Below, one piece after another: positions 51,323-59,422 of a DNA stretch of 64,000 nucleotides. The DNA comes from Bordetella genomosp. 4 (GTDB lineage Bacteria; Pseudomonadota; Gammaproteobacteria; Burkholderiales; Burkholderiaceae_B): positions 372,001-436,000 of the forward strand of contig NZ_NEVQ01000003.1 in assembly GCF_002261185.1 (NCBI RefSeq), read 5' to 3'. The translations under genes were made by a program, and so were the position numbers. The notes under the pieces were generated by a model. It saw nothing but the letters and a program-made list of their open reading frames with translations, searched no databases and was not told where the DNA came from. Position 1 is the first letter of the stretch. The number at the start of each line of letters is the position of its first letter.

Positions 51323-52126
51323 TCAGATCAAGAAGTTCTCGATCGCACTGTTGAAGGCGCGTGGGTTGCCCAGGTTCATGCCGTGGGACGAGCCCACGAT
51401 GACCTCTTTGTGGGCCGAGGGCAGCCATTCTGACAGCGTTTGCAGCACGGCGGGGTAGGGGGCCGGGCTGAGTGCGCCGCCGATCAATAGCAGCGGCATG
51501 GCCAGCTTTTGGATTTGTTCGCGGCTCAGCGAGTTGAGCATTTCTGTGGCCTGCCCACGCAGTGTGGTGGCATTGTCTCGGACCATTTCTTGAAACCAAG
51601 GCACCATGCGGCGCCACGTGTCGGGGCCAGACACGGTGTCGACAAAGAGCGCCAGGCCGGCATCCAGTTCGCCGTCGTCGATCAATTTCAGTGAGCGCTG
51701 ACGAAAGCCGCCACGATCGTCGGCGGACGGGTTGGGCGCCAATGGCCCGGGATCCGCGAGTGTCAGCGTGCGGACGCGTCTGGGTTCGCGCAGGGCGGCC
51801 TCGAGGGCGACGCGGGCGCCACGAGAGTGGCCGACGACATGCGCTGCGCCTTCGCCGACTGTCTCGATAAAGGCCAGCAGGTCGTCGACGTGTTGATCGA
51901 CGGAAAAGGGACCGCCGTCCCACTCTTGCGGCCAATAGTGGCGCAGGCTGGGGGCAAGCACGCGAAAGGACCGGCCCAGTGGGCCCATCTGAGATTTCCA
52001 ATACCTGCAGTCACACAATGACCCGTGCACCAAAACCAGCGGCGTGCCCTGACCGTGTTCGGTGTAGGTCATCGCATAGTCGTTGATATAAGTGGTTTGC
52101 AGGGGCAGTTGAGGTTCAGAACGCAT
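51323..52126 (-). CDS. Alpha/beta hydrolase
   Basis: A 267-aa hydrolase of the esterase/epoxide-hydrolase-like group. The oxyanion block is LVLVHGSLCDCRYW, the nucleophile elbow GHSRGARVAL, the acid region LLLIGGALSPAPYP, and the catalytic His in VGSSHGMNLGNPRAF. No signal peptide, so cytoplasmic. The start at 52126 is chosen as the first Met giving a normal N-terminus (MRSEPQLPLQTTYINDYAMT); the ribosome site is poor, and the frame runs far upstream. It is divergent from the YbaK gene. Substrate unknown. Confidence 0.83.
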   Translation of the reverse strand: MRSEPQLPLQTTYINDYAMTYTEHGQGTPLVLVHGSLCDCRYWKSQMGPLGRSFRVLAPSLRHYWPQEWDGGPFSVDQHVDDLLAFIETVGEGAAHVVGHSRGARVALEAALREPRRVRTLTLADPGPLAPNPSADDRGGFRQRSLKLIDDGELDAGLALFVDTVSGPDTWRRMVPWFQEMVRDNATTLRGQATEMLNSLSREQIQKLAMPLLLIGGALSPAPYPAVLQTLSEWLPSAHKEVIVGSSHGMNLGNPRAFNSAIENFLI

Positions 52127-52266
52127 GGTGGGCACGGAGGGAATCAAGCTCGTGATTCTAGCGCTCCGGGCGGTTTCAGGTCTTTGCGCCCCAGTCGCTG
52201 ATACACTCATTGCCCTCGCGCCGTATTGCCGGCCGCGATGTATTCGACCACACGGAATCGCCAAGC

Positions 52267-52788
52267 ATGTCAGCTGAATCTGCCTCTGCTTTACCCGAAT
52301 CTGCACAGCGTGTGGCCCAATTGCTGCAATCATTGGGCCATGAGCATCCTATCGTCATCCTGCCGCAAACCGGCCGCACCTCGGCCGAGGCCGCTCAGGG
52401 CCTCGGTTGCGAGGTTGCTCAAATTGCCAAGTCCATCATCTTTCGGCGTCGATCCGACGATGCACCGGTATTGGTCATCGCCAGCGGCGCCAATCGCGTC
52501 GATGAAACCAAAGTTGCCGAGATCGTGGGCGAACTGGGCAAGGCCGATGCGCGTTTCGTCCGAGAGATGACCGGCTACGCCATCGGCGGTGTGTGCCCGA
52601 TCGGTCATGCGGTCAAACCCGTCATGCTGCTCGATGAGGATCTCTTTCAATACGACACCTTGTGGGCCGCGGCAGGCCATCCGCACGCCGTATTCCGTCT
52701 GAGTCCTCAACAACTGGCCGCTATGACAGGCGCGCCCGTGGCCGACGTGGCATTACGCGTTTCCGCAGCTGATAGAGCACCAGAATGA
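52267..52788 (+). CDS. YbaK/EbsC-family aminoacyl-tRNA deacylase
   Basis: A 173-aa free-standing editing domain of the YbaK/ProX type, which hydrolyses mischarged tRNA (such as Cys-tRNA-Pro or Ala-tRNA-Pro). The Lys in VAQIAKSIIFRR, the block ANRVDETKVAEIVGE and the GxxP-like GYAIGGVCPIGH are family signatures. It starts at ATG 52267 and overlaps the EamA start by ATGA. The window's ProRS has its own YbaK-like insertion, so the two may cover different mischarged species. Confidence 0.88.
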   Translation: MSAESASALPESAQRVAQLLQSLGHEHPIVILPQTGRTSAEAAQGLGCEVAQIAKSIIFRRRSDDAPVLVIASGANRVDETKVAEIVGELGKADARFVREMTGYAIGGVCPIGHAVKPVMLLDEDLFQYDTLWAAAGHPHAVFRLSPQQLAAMTGAPVADVALRVSAADRAPE

Positions 52789-53693
52789 CCGATTGGGCCT
52801 GGATCTGGATTCCCGCCACCCTGGCGGCTGCCGCCGCTCAAGCCGGCCGCAATGCGGTGCAGCGCAGTCTAACGGCTACGCTGGGTACCTTGGGGGCAAC
52901 ACAAGTTCGTTTTCTCTTCGGATTTCCGTTTGCGCTCCTGTTCCTGGCCATCGTATTTGCCATCGATGGCGGCCCGCTACCCGGCATCCATTCAGAATTC
53001 CTACTCTTTGTCGTCGGCGGCGCCGTCGCGCAGATCGCAGCTACCGGTCTCATGCTCGCTGCCATGCGAGAGCGTTCCTTTGTCGTCGTCACCGCCTGGA
53101 CCAAAACCGAGCCGATCCAAGTCGCCTTGTTTGGTTTCGTAGTCCTGGGTGATCCGCTATCGATCACAGGGGTGTTGGCCGTCATTCTCGCCACATTAGG
53201 CGTCGTCCTGATGTCAGGCAATCCTGCCTCCGCCACCGGTCGTGGCAGCCTGCGCCCGGCATTGTTGGGCCTGGTGTCCGGCGCCTGCTTTGCGCTTTCC
53301 GCCATCGGCTTTCGGGGCGCGATTCTGACGCTCGACAGCGGCAGCTTTGTCCTGCAAGCCACCTGGACGCTCGCGTGGTCCCTGGGCATACAGACCTTGA
53401 TCCTGGCCGTCTGGATGATTCTTTTCAATCGCACCCTGCTCATCGCCTGCATGGCGGCCTGGCGCACCTCCATCTGGGGCGGCCTGCTGGGTGCCACGGC
53501 CTCTCAGGGCTGGTTCATCGGCTTCGCCCTTACCGCTGCCGCGAATGTCCGTACCCTGGGTCTTGTAGAGGTTCTATTCGCCCAAATCCTCTCCCGCCGC
53601 GTCTTCTCACACGCCACCAGCCGTCGAGAACTGTTAGGCATCGCGCTAATCATCATCGGCGTTGCAGCGTTGCTAATCGCCTCTGCACACTAA
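52785..53693 (+). CDS. EamA-family membrane transporter
   Basis: A 302-aa DMT-superfamily carrier with about ten membrane helices. Recognisable are FGFPFALLFLAIVFAIDGGP, WTKTEPIQVALFGFVVLGDP (EamA repeat 1 end) and VEVLFAQILSRRVFSHATSR (repeat 2 end). ATG 52785 overlaps the YbaK stop, so the two are translated together. The direction and cargo of transport are unknown. Repeat copy 3 begins 38 bp after the stop, inverted relative to this gene. Confidence 0.85.
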   Translation: MTDWAWIWIPATLAAAAAQAGRNAVQRSLTATLGTLGATQVRFLFGFPFALLFLAIVFAIDGGPLPGIHSEFLLFVVGGAVAQIAATGLMLAAMRERSFVVVTAWTKTEPIQVALFGFVVLGDPLSITGVLAVILATLGVVLMSGNPASATGRGSLRPALLGLVSGACFALSAIGFRGAILTLDSGSFVLQATWTLAWSLGIQTLILAVWMILFNRTLLIACMAAWRTSIWGGLLGATASQGWFIGFALTAAANVRTLGLVEVLFAQILSRRVFSHATSRRELLGIALIIIGVAALLIASAH

Positions 53694-53731
53694 CCGGGGT
53701 CGTGATACCTCAGGCCTGAAGCCTCAGCAAT

Positions 53732-53907
53732 TCACTACTGTGAGCCCCTGTCGGGTGCCGGGAAGCCACGCCGGCCCGTTGAGCGCGGATTTAGCCCGCG
53801 AAGCGGGCCGAGGCCCCTGGTCATGGGCCGAGTCCGTGCGATAGGGCCGGCGTGGCTTCCCGGCACCCGGCAGGGGCGGCTTAAGAGATATCCTCTAGGC
53901 CAGCAAG
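53732..53907 (-). repeat. Structured intergenic repeat, copy 3 (inverted)
   Basis: Outer stem: 53744-53777 pairs with 53844-53877, 34 bp with only one wobble pair. Read on the minus strand the core is TATC; helix GCACGGA/TCCGCGC (one mismatch); CTC; helix GGCCC/GGGCC with loop ATGACCAG; TCG; helix GCCCGC/GCGGGC with loop TTC; TAAA; TCAAC. TTGCTGGC on the minus strand (53899-53906) precedes the stem by 21 bases, and TCACAGTAGTG follows it directly. It fills the gap between the EamA gene and the convergent cpoB gene. Its outer stem shares GGGTGCC(A/G)GGAAG with copy 2; copy 1 does not. Confidence 0.87.
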
Positions 53908-53936
53908 AGAATAGCGCCCCATGCCAGCACCAACCG

Positions 53937-54620
53937 CTACTGCAGCAACTGCAACCGATTCTTAGCCGTCCCCGCCGCCTGGCTATTAGGATAATTCTTA
54001 ACAATCCGCTCCAGCGAAGCCTTGGCCCCCGCCCGATTGTTCAGCTCGATCTGGCTACCAGCGATCACCAACAACGCATCCGGCGCCCGAGCATCGTTCG
54101 GCGTCTGCTGCACGAGTTGATTCAGCTCTTCGATAGCGCCCTTATAGTCCTTGATTGCATACCGGCTGCTGCCCAGATAAAACTTGGCCGTCGGTGCCAA
54201 CTGGCTATTGGGATACAACGCGAGAAACGCGGCGAACGAATCAGCTGCGTCCTGGTATTGCGCCTGACGGAATTGATCGATCGCGCCATCATAGGCCGAC
54301 TGCTCGCTGGGATCGCTAGCCGTGGCTCCAGGCGGATTCGCCGAACCATGGCTCGCCTGCCCGCTAGGCTGTTGGCGCGACACCAACTCTAATTGCTCGC
54401 GCAACTGAGTGATTTCCTGTTGCATCGACTGCATTTGATCCGCCAGTTGCAGCCGTGCGCGTTGATTTTGTTCGTTTTGTTGTCTTACTTGTTCGCGCAA
54501 GTCCAGAATGGCCCGACGGGCCTCATCGTCGGAAAAGGCATGAGCTGGTGCTGCAATGGCAGAGAGGGCCAGCGTGGCGGTGACGACCAGGGTACGTAAG
54601 GACAAGACTTTATCGCGCAT
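53937..54620 (-). CDS. cpoB: Cell division coordinator CpoB (YbgF)
   Basis: A 227-aa periplasmic protein that links Tol-Pal to septal peptidoglycan synthesis. A signal peptide ends near AHA/FSDDEA. Residues about 30-85 are a Gln/Arg-rich trimeric coiled coil (QVRQQNEQNQRARLQLADQM), then a disordered Ser/Pro linker, then a C-terminal TPR domain (YDGAIDQFRQAQYQDAADSF). It is the last gene of the tol-pal set, but a strong terminator separates it from pal. It ends 29 bp from repeat copy 3. Confidence 0.93.
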   Translation of the reverse strand: MRDKVLSLRTLVVTATLALSAIAAPAHAFSDDEARRAILDLREQVRQQNEQNQRARLQLADQMQSMQQEITQLREQLELVSRQQPSGQASHGSANPPGATASDPSEQSAYDGAIDQFRQAQYQDAADSFAAFLALYPNSQLAPTAKFYLGSSRYAIKDYKGAIEELNQLVQQTPNDARAPDALLVIAGSQIELNNRAGAKASLERIVKNYPNSQAAGTAKNRLQLLQ

Positions 54621-54636
54621 GAGGAATTCCAGAGTC

Positions 54637-54679
54637 CAAAAAACAAAAACGTCGGAACGGCCGCTTGACCGTTCCGACG
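54637..54679 (-). terminator. Terminator between pal and cpoB
   Basis: Read on the minus strand, CGTCGGAACGG, an eight-base loop, CCGTTCCGACG and a T-rich tail form a perfect 11-bp stem (54650-54660 with 54669-54679; T-run at 54637-54649). It lies inside the conserved tol-pal-cpoB order, so cpoB is read through partially or has its own promoter. Confidence 0.88.
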
Positions 54680-54705
54680 CGCGGCAGAGCTAGTGCGCGA
54701 AAAGC

Positions 54706-55209
54706 TTAGCGCTGATATTCGATATCGGCGCGGCGGTTTTCCGCGAAATCAGCTTCGGTGGAGCCCGTCGAACGGGGTTTTTCCTTGCCGAAGCTGATGG
54801 TCTCGATCTGAGCGTCGGTGGCGCCCAGCAGCGTCATCATGCGACGCACTGCGTCGGCACGGCGTTGGCCCAAGGCCAGATTGTATTCGGCGCCGCCGCG
54901 TTCGTCAGTGTTGCCTTGGATCTGCACGCGCTGTTGCTGGTGCGAAGCCAGGTAACGGGCATGGGTTTCCACCAGGCTGCGGTACTGTTCAGGCACCGTG
55001 TAGCTGTCGAAATCAAAGTAGACCGAGCGCTGTTGCGCCAGGATGCTTTGCGGGTTGAACGGATCCAGGATCTGGCCGGAGGCCGAGCCACCTGTGCCGC
55101 TGCCCGTGGTCGAACCAGCGTTTTGGTCATCTAGCGGTACCGAACTGCAAGCTGCCAATGTGGCGGCCAAGGCGGCAATGGTCAAGCTTTTGGCAATGCG
55201 CGTCTTCAT
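54706..55209 (-). CDS. pal: Peptidoglycan-associated lipoprotein Pal
   Basis: A 167-aa outer-membrane lipoprotein. The lipobox is LAAC with Cys21. The OmpA-like peptidoglycan-binding domain (about 65-167) includes VYFDFDSYTVPEQYRSLVE, QGNTDERGGAEYNLALGQRR (Asp and Arg that hold the meso-diaminopimelate) and ISFGKEKPRSTGSTEADFAE. ATG 55209 is the natural start; the frame opens 27 bases earlier. It binds TolB and tethers the outer membrane. It lies 33 bp after tolB. Confidence 0.96.
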   Translation of the reverse strand: MKTRIAKSLTIAALAATLAACSSVPLDDQNAGSTTGSGTGGSASGQILDPFNPQSILAQQRSVYFDFDSYTVPEQYRSLVETHARYLASHQQQRVQIQGNTDERGGAEYNLALGQRRADAVRRMMTLLGATDAQIETISFGKEKPRSTGSTEADFAENRRADIEYQR

Positions 55210-55242
55210 GATGTTTCCTTTGCAAAGAAGGGTCATGCGTGT

Positions 55243-56562
55243 TTAGCGGGTAAAAGGGCCCCACGTGGGTTCACGTATTTCCCCGTTCAGTACGGAGAGC
55301 GTTTGCCGCACACGTCCATCACTAGATACTCCTGCCAGCACGCTGCGGCCGTTTTGCACAGCAGCGTACAGGATTTGCATGCCGTTGGGAGCGAAGCTGG
55401 GTGACTGGTCATCACGACCATCGGTCAGCAGGGCTTCGTTCCCAGAGGCTAGTTGTAATGACGCGATGCGGAACGAGCCGTCGCGTTTGGAAACGTACAG
55501 CAGCGTGGAACCGTCGGGGGAAATTCGGGGTGAGATGTTGTAACTACCGTTAAAAGTCAGCCGACGGGCATCGCCTCCGTCGAGGCTGGTTTGATAGATT
55601 TGCGGTCCACCGCTGCGATCACTCGTAAAGATAATAGAACGGCCATCCGGCGTAAAGATCGGTTCGGTATCAATGCCCGGAGAACGCGTTAAACGGCGCA
55701 TATTTGAGCTTCCGTCAGCGCCAACGATGTAAATTTGCGACAAACCATCGCGGGTCAGAGCCACGGCCAGTTTGGAGCCATCGGGCGACCAGGCGGGGGC
55801 GCTGTTGTTGCCTTTGAAATTTGCAACAGGGATGCGGGCGCTGGTTGCCAAGGTGTGCACATAAACAACAGGTTTGCCCGATTCGAAGCTTACATAAGCG
55901 AGCTTGCTGCCATCAGGCGACCAGGCCGGTGAGATGACAGGTTCGCGCGAACGCAGGGCGACTTGCGGGTTTTGGCCATCGGCATCGGCAATTTGCAGTT
56001 CGTAGGTGTTGCCACGCTTGAGTACGTAGGCAATACGCGTCGAGAACACGCCCCGAACGCCGGTGATCTTTTCGTAGATGCGGTCGGCGATCTGGTGCGC
56101 GACGCGCCGCAGTTCCTGTTCGCTGCCGGAGAAGGCAACGCCATCCAGTTGGCCTTTCTTGATCGTGTCGCCTAAGCGGTAGCGCACGTCGTAGCGGCCA
56201 TCGGCGCCACGGGTGATGCTGCCATAGGCCAGGAAATCCGCGCCCTTGTTGCGCCAGTCGTCATAGTTGACCTGCGAGTCGACGTTCAGCCCGGCGCCAG
56301 AGGCATTGATCAGGCGAAATTGGCCGGTCCGGGTCAAATCAGCGCGGATAACGTCCGCAATAGCGCGGCCATGCACGTCATCTACGGCGAAGTCGGCGAT
56401 CGCTACCGGGTACTGTGTAGCTCCGGTCCCGGAGATATCAACCCGCAATTGGGCGTGAGCGGGCTGCCAGACCAGCAGAGCGATTGCCGTCAGCAGGGTA
56501 AATAGCATGCCATAGGCACGCGCAAGCCCCATGGTCGAGGGGCGGCTGGAGGCGGGAGTCAT
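55243..56562 (-). CDS. tolB: Tol-Pal system translocation protein TolB
   Basis: A 439-aa periplasmic protein. A signal of about 38 residues (MLFTLLTAIALLVWQPAHA at its end) precedes the D1 domain (RVDISGTGATQYPVAIADF) and the six-bladed beta-propeller with repeated SPDGSKLA/FTPDGRSIIFTSDR blades. It binds Pal and, when contacted by TolA, releases it. ATG 56562 has AGGAG at ten bases; longer frames into tolA are rejected. It lies 16 bp after the tolA stop. Confidence 0.95.
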   Translation of the reverse strand: MTPASSRPSTMGLARAYGMLFTLLTAIALLVWQPAHAQLRVDISGTGATQYPVAIADFAVDDVHGRAIADVIRADLTRTGQFRLINASGAGLNVDSQVNYDDWRNKGADFLAYGSITRGADGRYDVRYRLGDTIKKGQLDGVAFSGSEQELRRVAHQIADRIYEKITGVRGVFSTRIAYVLKRGNTYELQIADADGQNPQVALRSREPVISPAWSPDGSKLAYVSFESGKPVVYVHTLATSARIPVANFKGNNSAPAWSPDGSKLAVALTRDGLSQIYIVGADGSSNMRRLTRSPGIDTEPIFTPDGRSIIFTSDRSGGPQIYQTSLDGGDARRLTFNGSYNISPRISPDGSTLLYVSKRDGSFRIASLQLASGNEALLTDGRDDQSPSFAPNGMQILYAAVQNGRSVLAGVSSDGRVRQTLSVLNGEIREPTWGPFTR

Positions 56563-56578
56563 TATCAGCAATCTCCTG

Positions 56579-57757
56579 TCAGTCATACATTCTGTACACA
56601 ACGTCGATAACGGACGGATAGGCGCCCGTCGAGGGTTTGGGGAACGGATTGCAGCGGCGGATCCCCGTTTCGACCGCACGGTCAAATACGGAGTTGCCCG
56701 ACGAGCCGGTCAGATTCAAGCCGGTTACCTTGCCGTCTGAACTCAACTGTACCCGGTATTGGGCTGTCGGGTTAGCCGTACCGCTACGGGGAGGCGTATC
56801 AAAAACCACGCCGGGGCGTACGCAGGTGCGCACCTTGGCGGCATAGCCACTGTCGTTGCCACCACCGCCTCGCTGGTTGCGGTCGGCCGTGCCGCCCGGG
56901 ATGCCGGCAGCACCCAGCGCATCGCCTCGCATGGCGTCGCGCAAAGCCTTGTCGGCGGCTGCTTTTTTCGCTGCGGCTGCCTTTTCCGCTGCTGCCTTCT
57001 TTTCGGCTGCAGCTTTTTCAGCTGCGGCTTTCTTCTCGGCAGCGGCTTTTTCGGCTGCGGCCTTCTCTGCGGCGGCTTTCTTTTCGGCAGCAGCCTTTTC
57101 CGCGGCCGCTTTTTGTGCGGCAGCTTTCTCGGCAGCGGCTTTCTCTGCAGCGGCTTTTTCTGCCGCAGCCTTTTGAGCAGCGGCCTTTTCAGCGGCTGCC
57201 TTCTTCGCGGCGGCTGCCTTTTCGGCTTCTGCTTCCTTGCGCTCTTGCTCCAGGCGTTGCTGTTCCTTCAGCTCGGCTTGTTTGCGTATTTCGTCTTGGC
57301 GGGCCTTTTCTGCCGCGGCTTCAGCGGCCAATCGGGCTTTTTCCTCTTGTTCGCGTTTCTTGCGCGCGGCCTCGAGCGCGATTTCGGGGTCGGGCTGAGG
57401 ATCGGGTTGTGCGACCGGTGGCGGCGTCTTGGGTTGAGGCGCGGGCTGCGGTTCCGGTTCGGGCTGAGGCGCGGGTTCAGGCTCCGGCTCAGGTTCGGGC
57501 TCGGGCGGCTGAGGCTCGGGGGTGACTTTAGGCTCGTCGGGCTGTTCTTCGGGAGGGCGCGAATTAGGCGTATCGCCGTTGGCCCATAGTTCTACCTGGA
57601 CCGGCCCGGGATTTTCAGTATGCCAACTAACGCCAAAAATCAGGGCGATCAGCAGCAGCACGTGCGCCAGGATGGCCAGGCCCAGCGCTTTGCGATTGTC
57701 CTGCGCGGCGGGGGAGTGCGGCGCGGTGCTGTCGTGTCGAAAGAGAGGCGGGGTCAT
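56579..57757 (-). CDS. tolA: Tol-Pal system inner-membrane protein TolA
   Basis: A 392-aa protein with one N-terminal membrane helix (LGLAILAHVLLLIALIFGVS), a Pro/Glu-rich segment of about 60 residues (PEPQPPEPEPEPEPEPAP), a long Ala/Lys/Glu-rich helix built from KAAAEKAAAEK-type repeats (DNA about 56950-57240), and a C-terminal globular domain (VRTCVRPGVVFDTPP, ETGIRRCNPFPKP) that contacts TolB and Pal. Energised by TolQR proton flow. The repeats are the normal rigid stalk; their number often varies among strains. Confidence 0.95.
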   Translation of the reverse strand: MTPPLFRHDSTAPHSPAAQDNRKALGLAILAHVLLLIALIFGVSWHTENPGPVQVELWANGDTPNSRPPEEQPDEPKVTPEPQPPEPEPEPEPEPAPQPEPEPQPAPQPKTPPPVAQPDPQPDPEIALEAARKKREQEEKARLAAEAAAEKARQDEIRKQAELKEQQRLEQERKEAEAEKAAAAKKAAAEKAAAQKAAAEKAAAEKAAAEKAAAQKAAAEKAAAEKKAAAEKAAAEKAAAEKKAAAEKAAAEKKAAAEKAAAAKKAAADKALRDAMRGDALGAAGIPGGTADRNQRGGGGNDSGYAAKVRTCVRPGVVFDTPPRSGTANPTAQYRVQLSSDGKVTGLNLTGSSGNSVFDRAVETGIRRCNPFPKPSTGAYPSVIDVVYRMYD

Positions 57758-57790
57758 AAATGATGTGGCAAAGCGGCGCGCACCAGCGCG

Positions 57791-58267
57791 TCAGCGCCCT
57801 CTGGTTTGCTGTGGTGCGGACTGAGTCGATTGCTGGGCGGCAGCGCCGCCTTGGTCAACCAGCAGGCCCAGGCGCGTCACGCCGTTGCTGCGCAACTCGT
57901 CCATGACTTTGACCACGGTTTCGTAGGGCACCTTGCCGTCGGCGGCAATGACCACAGGAGTCTCAGCGGTGATTCGTTGACGGACTTGGTCCACCAATTG
58001 ATCGCGTGGGATGTCTTGCAGCGTGGCGCCTGCCTCGCGCATGCGCAACGCCAGTTGACCATCCTCTGAGATTTGGACCTCCAGCGGCGTGGCAGGCACG
58101 TCCGAGGCTTGGCCCACCGACGGGAGGTTGATCAGGCCTGGCGTGATCAGCGGAGCGGTAACCATGAAGATCACCAGCAGCACCAGCATCACGTCAATGT
58201 AGGGCACGACATTGATGTCGGCCTTCATGCGTCGGCCCGCGCGGCCGTTCGACCGTACCGAAGGCAT
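57791..58267 (-). CDS. tolR: Tol-Pal system protein TolR (ExbD family)
   Basis: A 158-aa protein with one N-terminal membrane helix and a periplasmic domain. The proton-handling Asp is Asp25 in VPYIDVMLVLLVIFMVTAP. It forms a motor with TolQ. The start codon shares one base with the tolQ stop. The C-terminus is Gln/Ser-rich. It lies 33 bp before tolA. Confidence 0.95.
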   Translation of the reverse strand: MPSVRSNGRAGRRMKADINVVPYIDVMLVLLVIFMVTAPLITPGLINLPSVGQASDVPATPLEVQISEDGQLALRMREAGATLQDIPRDQLVDQVRQRITAETPVVIAADGKVPYETVVKVMDELRSNGVTRLGLLVDQGGAAAQQSTQSAPQQTRGR

Positions 58268-58947
58268 TAGCGCACCTGGCGTTGGAGGATGTTCAGGAAC
58301 TCATCGACAAAGCTGTCGAAACGAATCGACAGGCGGTCGATATCGTGCGTGTAGCGGTTGTAGGCTACCACCGCCGGGATGGCGGCAAACAGACCGATGG
58401 CAGTGGCGATCAGCGCTTCGGCAATCCCCGGCGCCACCGATGCCAGCGTGGCCTGCTGCATGTTCGACAGGCCGATGAAGGCGTGCATGATGCCCCACAC
58501 TGTACCCAGCAGACCGATATAAGGGCTGACCGAACCGGCCGAAGCCAGGAAGTTGAGGTGGGATTCCAGCGAGTCCATTTCTCGTTGATAAGCGGCACGC
58601 ATGGCACGGCGCGGGCCATCCAGGATGGTGTTGACGTCGCCATTGGTGTTGGCACGACGCGCCTTCAGGAATTCGGTCATGCCGGCATCGAAGATGCGGG
58701 CCAGGGCGCCTTGTTCTTCACGGCGGCTGGCGACGGCCTGTTGCAGCATCGACAGATCTCCACCCGACCAGAAATCGTCTTCGAAGCGGCGGGTTTGCGT
58801 GTGTGCACGCTTGATCGCCAACCGCTTGGCGAAGATGTATGTCCAGGACATGATGGAAATGCCCAGCAGCAGCAACATGATGAGCTGGACGGGAAGGCTG
58901 GCGTGCGTGACCAGCGAAATCAACGACATGTCGTTGGAGACTTGCAT
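58267..58947 (-). CDS. tolQ: Tol-Pal system protein TolQ (ExbB/MotA family)
   Basis: A 226-aa inner-membrane channel protein with three helices: N-terminal (LPVQLIMLLLLGISIMSWTY) and a pair in the second half (PYIGLLGTVWGIMHAFIGL; ALIATAIGLFAAIPAVVAY) carrying the conserved Thr/Ser residues of the family. It couples the proton gradient to TolA through TolR. It starts 3 bp after ybgC and overlaps tolR by one base. Confidence 0.95.
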   Translation of the reverse strand: MQVSNDMSLISLVTHASLPVQLIMLLLLGISIMSWTYIFAKRLAIKRAHTQTRRFEDDFWSGGDLSMLQQAVASRREEQGALARIFDAGMTEFLKARRANTNGDVNTILDGPRRAMRAAYQREMDSLESHLNFLASAGSVSPYIGLLGTVWGIMHAFIGLSNMQQATLASVAPGIAEALIATAIGLFAAIPAVVAYNRYTHDIDRLSIRFDSFVDEFLNILQRQVR

Positions 58948-58950
58948 GGG

Positions 58951-59373
58951 TTATTCCTGAAGGGATTCCAATTTGGCGCGTACGACAGCAGGTAGTGCCG
59001 CCGGACGCAAATGCACTGCATCAACACAACAGATTTGGATATTGCCACGCGCGAGCAGTTCCCCGTCGCGTTCCGCGCGTTGGTCGAAATGTATCGACGC
59101 GCGGCCCACACGGGTCACTCGGCTGCGTATGGTAATCAAATCGTCCAATCGTGCCGGTTTACGGTATGACATGTCCAGCGAATGGACGACAAACATCCGT
59201 GATTCATCTGCGACCAACGCCGACTGCTGAACGCCCAGTTCGCGCAGCCATTCGGTGCGGGCGCGCTCCAGGAATTTCAGATAGTTGGCGTAGAACACGA
59301 CGCCACCTGCATCCGTGTCTTCGTAATAGACACGGATATTAAAGGTGGCTTCGGTGGACGTCGATTCAATCAC
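58951..59373 (-). CDS. ybgC: Acyl-CoA thioesterase YbgC
   Basis: A 140-aa hot-dog-fold thioesterase, first gene of the tol-pal operon. The 4HBT/YbgC signature VYYEDTDAGGVVFYANYLKF carries the catalytic Asp. Members hydrolyse short-chain acyl-CoA and associate with the membrane; the link with Tol-Pal is conserved but unexplained. It lies downstream of proS with 49 bp between. Confidence 0.93.
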   Translation of the reverse strand: MIESTSTEATFNIRVYYEDTDAGGVVFYANYLKFLERARTEWLRELGVQQSALVADESRMFVVHSLDMSYRKPARLDDLITIRSRVTRVGRASIHFDQRAERDGELLARGNIQICCVDAVHLRPAALPAVVRAKLESLQE

Positions 59374-59422
59374 AGTGAGAGAGCAGCCTTATCAGCACGC
59401 CTAGCTTGGTGGGCTGGGCAGT

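Noticed and set aside
48377-53877. The three structured repeats considered as ordinary Rho-independent terminators
   Set aside because: They have no T-run after the stem, the stem is 34 bp with a branched core, and copy 1 lies upstream of a gene rather than at an end.
48377-53877. The structured repeats considered as classical REP elements
   Set aside because: The GTAG/GGAG foot tetranucleotide is not conserved among the copies, each is over 130 nt with three inner helices, and no RAYT transposase gene is in the window.
56950-57240. Repetitive DNA considered as a CRISPR or satellite array
   Set aside because: It codes for the Ala/Lys/Glu helix of TolA; there are no spacers.
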